Below, piece after piece: positions 1-7,402 of a DNA stretch of 9,418 bases. A model generated the notes under the pieces. The model saw only the letters and a list, made by a program, of their open reading frames with translations. It was not told the origin of the DNA and searched no databases. The stretch lies in the NCBI GenBank assembly GCA_004524425.1, contig SDNN01000106.1, positions 1-9,418 of the forward strand. Direction: 5' to 3'. The DNA is from Promethearchaeota archaeon (lineage in GTDB: Archaea > Asgardarchaeota > Lokiarchaeia > Sigynarchaeales > SOKP01). Numbering within the stretch: the stretch's first letter is position 1; the number at the start of each line of letters is the position of its first letter. Position numbers and translations under genes: made by a program.

Positions 1-294
1 GGTGTAAATCTATTATTGTTTTTAATCCTTCTTCCCTTTACGCTTATAGCATTATTAGGGATAAGAGCAATATTTGATACTTGGGCTCAAGATTTATTAC
101 CTGCTGATAAAAGAGGTAAGTTTTTTGGGATATTAAATATCGTATTTACTGTTTCACAGATAGTTGGTGCATTAGCAGCAGGATTAGTGGCAACTAATTT
201 TGGCTTAGATTGGATCTTCCCATTAGGCACGTTGTTTTTCTTAGCATCGATCATATTCTTTTTACGAGTTGAAGAGACTTTAAAATTGAAATAA
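1..294 (+). CDS. Major facilitator superfamily transporter, C-terminal fragment
   Basis: The frame is open from the first base and ends at TAA 292-294, so this is the last 97 residues of a longer gene whose start lies to the left. Three hydrophobic segments are visible: about residues 4-22, 48-66 and 71-90. The loop between the first two carries the motif LLPADKRGKFFG, typical of the loop after TM10 in 12-TM MFS proteins (family knowledge), so the segments are probably TM10-TM12. The tail after the last helix is short and charged (RVEETLKLK). The substrate cannot be told from this fragment. It converges on the sugar-metabolism operon with a 24-base gap, so the two are not co-transcribed, and a link to sugar uptake would be guesswork. 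A polytopic membrane protein of another family is possible, but the loop motif favours MFS. Confidence 0.75.
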   Translation, partial: GVNLLLFLILLPFTLIALLGIRAIFDTWAQDLLPADKRGKFFGILNIVFTVSQIVGALAAGLVATNFGLDWIFPLGTLFFLASIIFFLRVEETLKLK

Positions 295-325
295 TTCCTT
301 TTTTTTCTTATTTTTAGTTTATTTT
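295..325 (+). terminator. T-rich terminator tract after the MFS gene
   Basis: A T8 run at 299-306 and further T-rich sequence follow directly after the transporter's stop codon, with no obvious hairpin. Archaeal RNA polymerase commonly terminates at such T-tracts (family knowledge). The tract runs into the 3' end of the convergent gene. Confidence 0.4.
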
Positions 326-1326
326 TTTTCTTTTGATATTTTTTGTACCGTTTTAGATTCTAAAAGGTTTTTAAGATTGATTCTTTGTCTATCTTTAATT
401 TCTTTCTCTATTTTACGCTCTAAAGCAGATGAAACTATAGTCGCATCATCTTCCGAGACATTTATGGTATTTTCATAGATGAAGTAAAAGGAATGTTTTA
501 AACCTCTTGGTTCTTGCCCTCTGGGTACTCTTATATCATATATAATTTTTTGTTGTCTATTTAGCTCTTCTTGTAAGTTATCTAATTGTGAATCTTCCCC
601 TTTTAATGCTTTTTGAAACATGGCACTACAGATATTAGATATATTACTAATACTTGGTACTAAACCAGTATGCTTTCTAAGCTCTAATGGGATCATTTTA
701 AGAAAAGCAGCATAATTTTTTTCTTCACCACAATAAACTCTAAAATCATCGCTTAGATATTTCAAAAATGATTTTACGTTATTGATATCACTGGTGGTAT
801 CTTTAATGCCTTTCAGATTCGGATTTTTTAATAACTCTTTCAGAATTTCATCATCTATATGATTAGCTCCAAAAGTATTTGGATTATTATATAGATAGAT
901 GTGATTCTTAAACGAAACAGAATTGATTATGTTTTCCAGATACTCTTTAATCTGGGATTTATCTAATTTATGAGTGAAAGGGGGGGCTATTATAAAATTT
1001 AAAGAAGTATAATCTTTCGCGAATATTTCTAATTGGTCAATCACTTCATCGATTTTATTACCAAAAACACCCAAAAGTACAGGGAATTTATCGCTTGTTT
1101 GCTCAAAGGTTAAATCTAAATACTTTCGTTTTTCCTTGATATTGTCATAAAAATATACTCCTTCTCCGGTATTTCCGAATATGAATATGGAATCAGCACC
1201 ATTTAAAATTACGTGCTGAATCAGTAAGGAATTTAATTCACGATAAATCTCATGATTCTTGTTAAAAAAGGTAATGCATGGAACAATAACTCCGTTTACT
1301 TTCATTTTATTTTCATTCTCTTCCAT
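319..1326 (-). CDS. DapA/NanA/KDG-aldolase family Schiff-base lyase
   Basis: This is a class I, lysine-dependent TIM-barrel aldolase of the dihydrodipicolinate synthase / N-acetylneuraminate lyase / 2-keto-3-deoxygluconate aldolase family. Visible family motifs are the carboxylate-binding GNTGEG at residues 51-56, the catalytic tyrosine in YLYNNP (Y146), and the Schiff-base lysine in GIKDTT (K175). The YLYN.P and G.KDT motifs resemble the Sulfolobus KDG aldolase, recalled from memory. At 335 aa it is longer than the usual 290-300; the excess is a charged tail from about residue 300. The start is ATG 1326; a second ATG at 1305 (MKVNG) begins close to the barrel's first strand and is a credible alternative. 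It is the last gene of a minus-strand operon, 21 bases after the dehydrogenase (measured from that gene's stop), so it probably cleaves a 2-keto-3-deoxy sugar acid made by its neighbours. Exact substrate is inference; a true dihydrodipicolinate synthase is less likely in this context. Confidence 0.82.
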   Translation of the reverse strand: MEENENKMKVNGVIVPCITFFNKNHEIYRELNSLLIQHVILNGADSIFIFGNTGEGVYFYDNIKEKRKYLDLTFEQTSDKFPVLLGVFGNKIDEVIDQLEIFAKDYTSLNFIIAPPFTHKLDKSQIKEYLENIINSVSFKNHIYLYNNPNTFGANHIDDEILKELLKNPNLKGIKDTTSDINNVKSFLKYLSDDFRVYCGEEKNYAAFLKMIPLELRKHTGLVPSISNISNICSAMFQKALKGEDSQLDNLQEELNRQQKIIYDIRVPRGQEPRGLKHSFYFIYENTINVSEDDATIVSSALERKIEKEIKDRQRINLKNLLESKTVQKISKEKK

Positions 1327-1347
1327 TTGTCAATTTTTTTGTATGAA

Positions 1348-2352
1348 TTACTTTCTTTGTGGTTCAACGATGATTTTTATCCATTTTTCCCTATCATAGT
1401 ATCTAAACGCATCAACTGCCTCCTCAAGAGTGATTCTCTTCGTGATCAAGCTTTCTAAATCTAACGTTTTACTGGCAATCAGATCAAGTGCTTCATCCCA
1501 ATAATCCTTATCCGCCTTGGAATTCACCATTGCTTCAGGATAAACTAGTTCGACTCCCTTTTTCCTGCAATTCACATAGGGAATGTACTGCATTTTCTGA
1601 GCACCAAACACAACGACACGATAACCTGATTTTATTAAACTAATAGCATCAAGAAGTGTATCATTATGGCCCACCATTTCAAAAGTGGCGTGAGCTTCAC
1701 CGAATTCCTTTCTAATTTCATCTGCAACTGAATAATCTCCGTGGGTTGGTCGAGAAAAATCATTAGGATTGAAAACCCTTGCTCCCCATTTCTGTGCTAA
1801 ATTTCTTTTGTGATGATACGGTTCGCTTGCTGCTACCTCAACCCCATTATTTAATAATATCTGGGTGAGAATCAAACCAATAGGACCTAAACCAAATACT
1901 ATTGCCTTTTTTTCTCCCTCAACCTTATCAAGTTCAGCTCGCTCGTAACAATTTATTGCACATCCCACGGCATCGGCAAATGAAATCTCATCCATGGTTA
2001 AATCATTTCTAACAATTGGAACTGCACCAGACAATTCATCTTTTCCATGACCTATCACATTAACATGAGTTGAGTATTCAGCATATCCTTGTCCCATTCT
2101 CGCTAAATGATCTCCTTCATTAATCTGACCTTCCAAATTTTTTCCAACTTCTACGGCGATTGCACCGGTTTCGTGACCATGTCCTCCTGGTTCATGAGCT
2201 ATGATCCAATGATCACCTTCAAATATACCTACATCACTCCCACAAATTCCCACAGAAACCATCTTTGCCAAAACTTCATTAGGACCTGGTTTTGGAATAT
2301 CGATTTTGACTAATTTTACAACCCATGGTTCAGGGAATATTAGTGCTCTCAT
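1348..2352 (-). CDS. Zinc-dependent medium-chain alcohol/sugar dehydrogenase (MDR family)
   Basis: This NAD(P)-dependent oxidoreductase of the medium-chain dehydrogenase family probably oxidises a sugar or polyol. Counting from the TTG at 2364 as residue 1, it shows the catalytic zinc cysteine in GICGSD (C41), the GHGHE motif (H64, E65), a third ligand candidate in ADAVGC (D131 or C135), and a Rossmann GLGPIG at 158-163. A Glu at the end of the second Rossmann strand (E181) favours NAD. The four-cysteine structural-zinc lobe is missing: GDHLARMGQ runs straight into GYAEY, where most relatives insert about 30 residues. I prefer the ATG at 2352 (MRALIF, 334 aa) because the family usually starts there and GGAAG lies just upstream; the TTG at 2364 would add four residues. 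It follows the glycosidase-like gene by 58 bases and precedes the aldolase by 21. Archaeal glucose dehydrogenases belong to this family, but the substrate here cannot be read off. Confidence 0.85.
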   Translation of the reverse strand: MRALIFPEPWVVKLVKIDIPKPGPNEVLAKMVSVGICGSDVGIFEGDHWIIAHEPGGHGHETGAIAVEVGKNLEGQINEGDHLARMGQGYAEYSTHVNVIGHGKDELSGAVPIVRNDLTMDEISFADAVGCAINCYERAELDKVEGEKKAIVFGLGPIGLILTQILLNNGVEVAASEPYHHKRNLAQKWGARVFNPNDFSRPTHGDYSVADEIRKEFGEAHATFEMVGHNDTLLDAISLIKSGYRVVVFGAQKMQYIPYVNCRKKGVELVYPEAMVNSKADKDYWDEALDLIASKTLDLESLITKRITLEEAVDAFRYYDREKWIKIIVEPQRK

Positions 2353-2410
2353 TTTATCTTCCAAGATTATAACCTTATCTTTTTTATATTTTAATTTTAA
2401 ACATATTTTA

Positions 2411-5209
2411 TCATCTTCCTCTTATTCCATCAATCAATAGCATTAGTATATCTCTTATACTTAAATTGAGTGATCCTTGCGGTTTTTGTTCAGCACTAGG
2501 ATCAAAGTCTTTATTAACTTTTCTAACCCATTCTAAATAAGAGGTTCTCATTAGATCCCCAATGTTGAGTTCAGATTTGATTTTCTCTGCGAGATCTATA
2601 AGGTTGGAATAATTATTAATCATTGCTAAATCGGACTTCTTTCCAATCATTACGAGAGGGGGAAATGAAAAATGATCTGCTAATGACTGTATCTTTTCAG
2701 GAGGTGCATCACCAGTATATGGTGCGATTATAAGTTCATACTCTAAATCCTTTCCGCTATAGGTGGGAGCGGTGGGTTGAACTTGATGAGTAAAAAACTT
2801 TTTCGTGAATTTATACGCATGACCTGAACCCTCTGTCCAGTATCTCAATAATTCCCCAAAATAATTACCGAAGGGGTTAATTCGAACTTGTTGTCCTTTT
2901 TTATAACCATCGCCAAACCCTTTATCTCTAATTTTTATGGGAGAGAAAGCAAAATTGGCTGATTTTAAAGAGTTAAATCCTACTAACATGCCGATTTTTT
3001 TATCTGATATTGCCATCCATCCATCAGAAATATTTGCTACAAGACAATCTATATCTGCATTTCTGGGATCGACTTCTCGCATGTCAAGATCGAAATAGGA
3101 AACTCTTCCGAAGAAGTTTTTTTTCCATATTCTCAAGGGTTCTTCATTTCCAATGATATTTGGTTTTATTTCACTTGGAATTACTTCTTGCCATCTTTCA
3201 TCGTATTTCTCGGTGACAAAAGCACTGCCATCTTCAACGGTTGATTCACCTTTTATATCACATAAACGCATCTTAACAGCTACAAAAAGTGCAGGAATAC
3301 CAGAATATACCGTAATTATTTTTTCTGAATGAACAGTATTTCCCCTTAAAATTTCAAAATCACCGATCATTTTAATGGAAGCCGAAAAACCATCAGCTCC
3401 GGATCGCAAGACCTCAATCTCGTGGTGTTTTGGCGATAACAACTTAGCCTTTCCTTTTTCTCCGAATCTAACAGCAGATTCTAAAAATTTAGAACAAGCA
3501 AGATTCTTACCATCAAAATTAAGAGAAACGATTTCACCATTTTCATTTAGATCTAATCTGATTAATTCATTTTGAATAAATTGGGAGGTTGCTTTAATAT
3601 TAGAATCAGTTTTAATTGATTTATTCTCTGAAATCTCTGAAGTTAACTCTGATAAGAGCATTTTTTTCGTAGTAAATAAATCGTGGGGAATGAAAGTTTC
3701 AAGTCTTAAATTTGAATTAGATTCAATCTCATAGATTCCGTGATTTAATTTATTTAATGTCAATTTTTTGTTTTTCTTAATTATTTCATCTGAGATTGCT
3801 TGAGGGACTAGAGTTCTTATGAGAATAGGAGATTTAATCGGAATTTTTTCTTGAGGAGAGATTCCCCTACTAGTGACGGGGCACGCTGTCAATACATAAT
3901 TATCAGCACTCACATAATCAGCCATACCTTTAATTGTTTCTTCAATAGCTAATGTTGCTGCCTTTTCAGCAGCTTCATGAGCTTTTAAAGCATATGACAT
4001 TCCTGTTTTAATTCGTGTAGGATGCATGAAAGGCACGGATAAGCCAAAATTAGTAGTAGATGCTAACAGACATTTGTTTTTTAAATATGATTCTGATTGT
4101 ACATCCTCATCACGGATAAATTCATTAATTTTCTTAATCTTATCTTTAACAAACTCTTGAGAAATTAAGGTATCTGAGATGCATTTAAACCATCTAGCTC
4201 TTTGTCCAACCGTCCATAATTTCGTATTATCATATTTTTGAGCCCAATTATAAAAACCATTGTTATACCCATCAGCTGCATCAGGATATAAAGTTGTCTC
4301 ACCATGAACTTCTAACTCGGGAATAGTATCTAATAGATTAGCAAATTCCACATAATCTAATTCATCTACTGCTTCAGCATACTCATAAAGACCCCTGGTT
4401 TTTGGCATCCATTTGAGAAAATTAGGAAGTTTTTGTGGTAACCAGAGATCAACATCCATATCAAAGTTAAAGAATAACAAAGCATGACCAGAAATTTCAT
4501 CTTTCTCTTGCATCTTTCTTATTAATTTAAACCATCTCTTTATAGAGAAATAGTCAACAACATCACCAAACGCATAAGTTGGAATATATAGCATTGAAGC
4601 ATCTGAAACGGAAGATTTGAAGTTTATCAGCCCATATCTCTGATTTGGTGTTAAACGTGGATTTAAAAAAGGTCTTCCGATATCAAATGGATAAACAGAA
4701 TAATAACCACAAAATCCCTCAACGCCAATTTTATTATACATTTCTATCATTCCTTGAGTAAACATTGTTTCTTGCGTACGAGCATAGGGAGCAATCCTTC
4801 CTGGAAATAATTGCTTCACCCCAATACCCATTGCATTTTCCAAAAACCATTCATGATCTCTTATGAACTCTTCAGTATCTAGAACTGGTTGTGCTACATT
4901 TCCAAAGGATCCAATAAGTACTTCATCTTTTCCTTTTTTGCATCTTTCGATTATTCTATCTAAAACATCTTGCTGATATTCTTTTTGAAGTTGAATGGAC
5001 CAAAAAGTGTCAGCATAATCCCACGTAAATCGCATGTTTCCAAACGAATACCCCATATCTTCAATTTCATCCACTATATCGAGGATTTCTCTCATGATCT
5101 TTATATCGCTTCCAAACCCACCAAGACCTCTTGAATCACCTCGATAAGAATGATAATAATTAATGTGAGGTGAGAGAATGAAAAATATTTTCTTATCTTC
5201 AAATTTCAA
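2411..5209 (-). CDS. Large glycoside hydrolase-like protein, GH38/GH57-type superfamily
   Basis: A 932-residue protein with no signal peptide or transmembrane segment, so probably cytoplasmic. The first ~100 residues look like the start of a seven-stranded barrel shared by GH38 alpha-mannosidases, GH57 enzymes and polysaccharide deacetylases: strand FFILSPHIN (9-17), then a long helix and FTWDYADTFW. Further barrel-like segments include FPGRIAPYARTQ near residue 138 and HALLFFNFDMDVDLW near 245. From about residue 545 a beta-rich region begins with LIRLDLNENGEIVSL, typical of the GH38 C-terminal sandwich, and extends to about 880. Canonical GH38 residues are altered: the zinc-binding HxD reads H15-I-N17, and no clear D-P-F-G-H nucleophile motif is seen. 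It may act on unusual glycans, or be inactive. ATG 5209 is the first gene of the operon. Family placement rests on my reading of motifs and overall layout. Confidence 0.58.
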   Translation of the reverse strand: MKFEDKKIFFILSPHINYYHSYRGDSRGLGGFGSDIKIMREILDIVDEIEDMGYSFGNMRFTWDYADTFWSIQLQKEYQQDVLDRIIERCKKGKDEVLIGSFGNVAQPVLDTEEFIRDHEWFLENAMGIGVKQLFPGRIAPYARTQETMFTQGMIEMYNKIGVEGFCGYYSVYPFDIGRPFLNPRLTPNQRYGLINFKSSVSDASMLYIPTYAFGDVVDYFSIKRWFKLIRKMQEKDEISGHALLFFNFDMDVDLWLPQKLPNFLKWMPKTRGLYEYAEAVDELDYVEFANLLDTIPELEVHGETTLYPDAADGYNNGFYNWAQKYDNTKLWTVGQRARWFKCISDTLISQEFVKDKIKKINEFIRDEDVQSESYLKNKCLLASTTNFGLSVPFMHPTRIKTGMSYALKAHEAAEKAATLAIEETIKGMADYVSADNYVLTACPVTSRGISPQEKIPIKSPILIRTLVPQAISDEIIKKNKKLTLNKLNHGIYEIESNSNLRLETFIPHDLFTTKKMLLSELTSEISENKSIKTDSNIKATSQFIQNELIRLDLNENGEIVSLNFDGKNLACSKFLESAVRFGEKGKAKLLSPKHHEIEVLRSGADGFSASIKMIGDFEILRGNTVHSEKIITVYSGIPALFVAVKMRLCDIKGESTVEDGSAFVTEKYDERWQEVIPSEIKPNIIGNEEPLRIWKKNFFGRVSYFDLDMREVDPRNADIDCLVANISDGWMAISDKKIGMLVGFNSLKSANFAFSPIKIRDKGFGDGYKKGQQVRINPFGNYFGELLRYWTEGSGHAYKFTKKFFTHQVQPTAPTYSGKDLEYELIIAPYTGDAPPEKIQSLADHFSFPPLVMIGKKSDLAMINNYSNLIDLAEKIKSELNIGDLMRTSYLEWVRKVNKDFDPSAEQKPQGSLNLSIRDILMLLIDGIRGR

Positions 5210-5292
5210 TTTAATTCAAATATTATAGTATTATAGATATTATTTAGTAAATTTTAAACTAAATTTTTAATTTTTGTAATTTTTACTAAATA
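5210..5292. promoter_or_regulatory. Divergent promoter region with inverted repeats
   Basis: This 83-base, almost pure A/T region separates the divergent glycosidase-like operon (-) and the short-chain dehydrogenase (+). It contains ATTTAGT (5242-5248) and ACTAAAT (5258-5264), a 7-base inverted repeat with a 9-base spacer. ATTTAGTAAA (5242-5251) also pairs with TTTACTAAAT (5282-5291), which abuts the ATG at 5293. TATA-like sequence suits both directions, for example about 5229-5237 for the minus strand. Neither gene has a Shine-Dalgarno, consistent with leaderless transcripts. Because the region is so AT-rich, the repeats may be chance. Confidence 0.35.
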
Positions 5293-6132
5293 ATGTCCAT
5301 TCCAAATAATCATGTGTTGATCACAGGTGCTAGTAGCGGTATAGGAAGGGCTTGTGCAGAATATTTGGCATCAAACGGTTTTAAAGTATATGCTGGTGCC
5401 CGCAAACAACACGATATTAAAGAGCTAAGTAATATCGAAAATATTAACGCCCTTGAAATTGATGTTACTAAGCAAGATACCATTGAAAGGGCAATTGAAT
5501 ACATCAGAAACCAGAAAACAGGATTATGTGCTCTCATCAATAATGCAGGAATTGCACGTGCAGGTCCTTTGATGGAATTGCCAGTAGATGAATTACATGA
5601 GCAATTTGATGTGAATCTATTTGGAATTCATCGAATTACTAAAGCTGTTTTTCCTTTTTTATTACAATCTAAAGGTAAGATAATAATGATGAGCAGTGAT
5701 TCTGGCTTCTTTGCTACTCCCTTTTTTGGACCATATTGTTCCAGTAAATTTGCTTTAGAAGGTTATTCAGACTCACTTAGAAGAGAGTTGCTCATTTTTG
5801 ATGTAAATGTTGTTATAATTGAACCAGGAAGAGTAAAGACTTCAATATGGGATAAGGGAGAGGAATTATTTAAATCTCTTATATCAAGACTAAAAGGTTC
5901 CATTTTTGAAACAATTGCAAAAGAGGTGGGGGAATACGCCATTAGAAAGGGAAAAACTGAAGGCTTGAACCCAAAAGAAGTAGCTAAGCTAGTTTATAAA
6001 ATATTACTGGTCAAAGAGCCAAAAACGAGATATTTAATAGCCCCTGATAAATTGAGATACCGATTGATTAAAATTTTACCTGATAAAACAATTGATAAAA
6101 AATTTGAAAAGGAATTTAAAAATTTAAAATAA
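5293..6132 (+). CDS. Classical short-chain dehydrogenase/reductase (SDR)
   Basis: A cytosolic NAD(P)-dependent oxidoreductase with all classical SDR landmarks: cofactor motif TGASSGIG (11-18), DVT (57-59), NNAG (83-86), N108, S135, and YxxxK at Y148/K152, giving a complete catalytic tetrad. Arg37 after the second strand points to NADP(H) preference (inference from family rules). The C-terminal stretch with RYLIAPDK and LPDKTIDK matches the tail of retinol-dehydrogenase-like bacterial and archaeal SDRs, which often act on hydrophobic alcohols or ketones, but the substrate is unknown. At 279 aa it is of normal length. The ATG at 5293 has no Shine-Dalgarno and follows an AT-rich promoter, suggesting a short or absent leader. 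It is divergent from the glycosidase operon and is followed 135 bases later by the inositol phosphate synthase on the same strand, with a T-tract between, so it is probably a separate transcript. Confidence 0.93.
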   Translation: MSIPNNHVLITGASSGIGRACAEYLASNGFKVYAGARKQHDIKELSNIENINALEIDVTKQDTIERAIEYIRNQKTGLCALINNAGIARAGPLMELPVDELHEQFDVNLFGIHRITKAVFPFLLQSKGKIIMMSSDSGFFATPFFGPYCSSKFALEGYSDSLRRELLIFDVNVVIIEPGRVKTSIWDKGEELFKSLISRLKGSIFETIAKEVGEYAIRKGKTEGLNPKEVAKLVYKILLVKEPKTRYLIAPDKLRYRLIKILPDKTIDKKFEKEFKNLK

Positions 6133-6173
6133 CCTTCGTTTTTAGCTTTTAATTAGATTAGCATTACTAGAAA

Positions 6174-6189
6174 TTTTTTTTTATTTCTT
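6174..6189 (+). terminator. T-tract terminator after the SDR gene
   Basis: A T9 run at 6174-6182, continuing as ATTTCTTT, lies about 40 bases after the SDR stop codon. No strong hairpin precedes it. It fits an archaeal intrinsic T-tract terminator and separates the SDR from the next gene's promoter. Confidence 0.4.
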
Positions 6190-6234
6190 TCCTCAACTCA
6201 ATGATTTTAAAATGCTTAATTTGATTTAATATCA

Positions 6235-6245
6235 TTTAAATATAA
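6235..6245 (+). promoter_or_regulatory. TATA-like box for the inositol-1-phosphate synthase gene
   Basis: TTTAAATATAA is centred about 28 bases before the ATG at 6268. Archaeal transcription begins roughly 25 bases after the TATA centre, so the mRNA would start almost at the start codon. No Shine-Dalgarno is present (CAGTAAG precedes ATG), which fits leaderless translation. The AT-rich background limits confidence. Confidence 0.4.
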
Positions 6246-6267
6246 TAAATTAATTATATTCAGTAAG

Positions 6268-7359
6268 ATGCCAAATGCAATCAATACTAGCATTATAGGA
6301 GTAGGAGATGTTGCTTCTGCTTTAGTCCAAGGGGTTGAAAATTACAAGAAAAATCCAGATAACATTATTGGATTATTACCCGAAATTACTCAGTATAGCG
6401 TTAATGAGATCAACTTCGTTTTAGGTATAGATGTTAATGCTAATAAAGTTGGAAAAGATTTAAGCGAAGCAATTTTTGCTGAACCAAATTGCAACATGAA
6501 GCTGTTTGAACCAAATTATTTAAATGCACCCGTCATTAAAGGCCCTATATTAGACGGACTTGATAGTAACATAAAACACATCGTTCCGGTTGATGAAAAT
6601 CAAAAAGAAGCAGACATCATTAAAGAAATGCGGAATAGGAATGTTGATATTACAGTTATTTTACTTCCAACTGGAGCGCATGCCGCAGTTAAACGTTATG
6701 CAATGGCCGCTCTAGAAGCTGGTTCATGCGTAATTTGTGGGATGCCTTCCTACGTGGCAAAAGATGATGAGATTATAAGAAAGGCTGAAGAAAAAGATTT
6801 ATCATTGATAGGCGATGACGTTAAATCTCAAATAGGAGCAACCATCATACATCGGTCATTGGCAAACCTATTTCCAATGAGGGGCGCTATATTAGATCGC
6901 ACGATCCAACTTGATTGGGGTGGTTGCAGTGATTTTTGCAATCTTTTAACTCCCAAACCAGATGGAAATTTAGTCTATGAAGAAGGAAAACGTCAATCTA
7001 AAACTGATGCGGTCATTTCACAGCTTCAAAATAAAGATGATGTTAAATGCCAAATCTCTGCTGTTGATTACATTCCTTTTCTAAAAAATCAAAAAGAAGC
7101 TTACATGCGACTTGAAGGACGAATCTTTGGAGGGGCTCCAGTGAGAATTGATCTTACTATGTTCGTGGAAGATGGCAATGATTCTGCTGGAATAATTGCT
7201 GATTGTATTCGGATTTCCAAAATTGCAAAAGACAGAAAAATCGGTGGCGTGTTGCAAGCAGCAAGCTCTTTTTTCATGAAACATCCTCCTGAACAGCTTG
7301 AAGATTATATAGCTAAACAAAATCTGGTAGAATTCATAGAAGGAAAGAGAGAGAGATAA
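6268..7359 (+). CDS. ino1: myo-Inositol-1-phosphate synthase, archaeal type
   Basis: It catalyses the NAD-dependent cyclisation of D-glucose 6-phosphate to L-myo-inositol 1-phosphate (= D-myo-inositol 3-phosphate), the only known de novo entry into inositol compounds. Visible motifs: Rossmann GVGDVAS (11-17), LPTGAHAA near 134-141, GDDVKSQIGAT from residue 182, IQLDWGGCSDFCN (213-225) matching the family's QLNxGGNTDFLN, SKTDAV from 244, and DYIPFLKNQKEAY (267-279) whose lysines K273/K276 lie where the family keeps active-site lysines, followed by EGRIFGGAP. At 363 aa it is close to other archaeal enzymes and much shorter than the eukaryotic ~510. In archaea the product feeds archaetidylinositol lipids, or osmolytes such as di-myo-inositol phosphate (established). 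Here the next two genes are ATP-grasp proteins, one ITPK1-like, suggesting direct phosphorylation of the product (inference). It is convergent with the first of these across 43 bases. Confidence 0.95.
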   Translation: MPNAINTSIIGVGDVASALVQGVENYKKNPDNIIGLLPEITQYSVNEINFVLGIDVNANKVGKDLSEAIFAEPNCNMKLFEPNYLNAPVIKGPILDGLDSNIKHIVPVDENQKEADIIKEMRNRNVDITVILLPTGAHAAVKRYAMAALEAGSCVICGMPSYVAKDDEIIRKAEEKDLSLIGDDVKSQIGATIIHRSLANLFPMRGAILDRTIQLDWGGCSDFCNLLTPKPDGNLVYEEGKRQSKTDAVISQLQNKDDVKCQISAVDYIPFLKNQKEAYMRLEGRIFGGAPVRIDLTMFVEDGNDSAGIIADCIRISKIAKDRKIGGVLQAASSFFMKHPPEQLEDYIAKQNLVEFIEGKRER

Positions 7360-7372
7360 TTAATTTGAGATA

Positions 7373-7389
7373 TTTTTTTTATTTATTTT
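7373..7389 (+). terminator. T-tract terminator after the inositol-1-phosphate synthase gene
   Basis: A T8 run (7373-7380) followed by ATTTATTTT lies 14 bases after the synthase stop codon, in the 43-base gap between two convergent genes. It fits a plus-strand archaeal T-tract terminator. I see no comparable T-tract for the opposite gene in the gap. Confidence 0.45.
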
Positions 7390-7402
7390 CTTAATAGAAA
7401 AA

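Noticed and set aside
1252..1458. 68-codon plus-strand hydrophobic frame across the aldolase/dehydrogenase junction
   Set aside because: Its hydrophobicity follows from antisense to A-rich lysine codons; it overlaps two well-supported genes and has no ribosome binding site.
2107..2313. 68-codon plus-strand frame inside the dehydrogenase gene
   Set aside because: It is antisense to the catalytic zinc region of the dehydrogenase and has no family features.
3375..3575. 66-codon plus-strand frame inside the glycosidase-like gene
   Set aside because: It lies wholly antisense to a long coding frame, has low-complexity unconvincing sequence and no upstream signals; it is a shadow.
5310..5540. 76-codon minus-strand frame inside the SDR gene
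   Set aside because: The opposite frame has complete SDR motifs; this one is an antisense by-product.
7081..7320. 79-codon minus-strand frame inside the inositol-1-phosphate synthase gene
   Set aside because: It overlaps conserved synthase motifs on the other strand and shows no recognisable domain.
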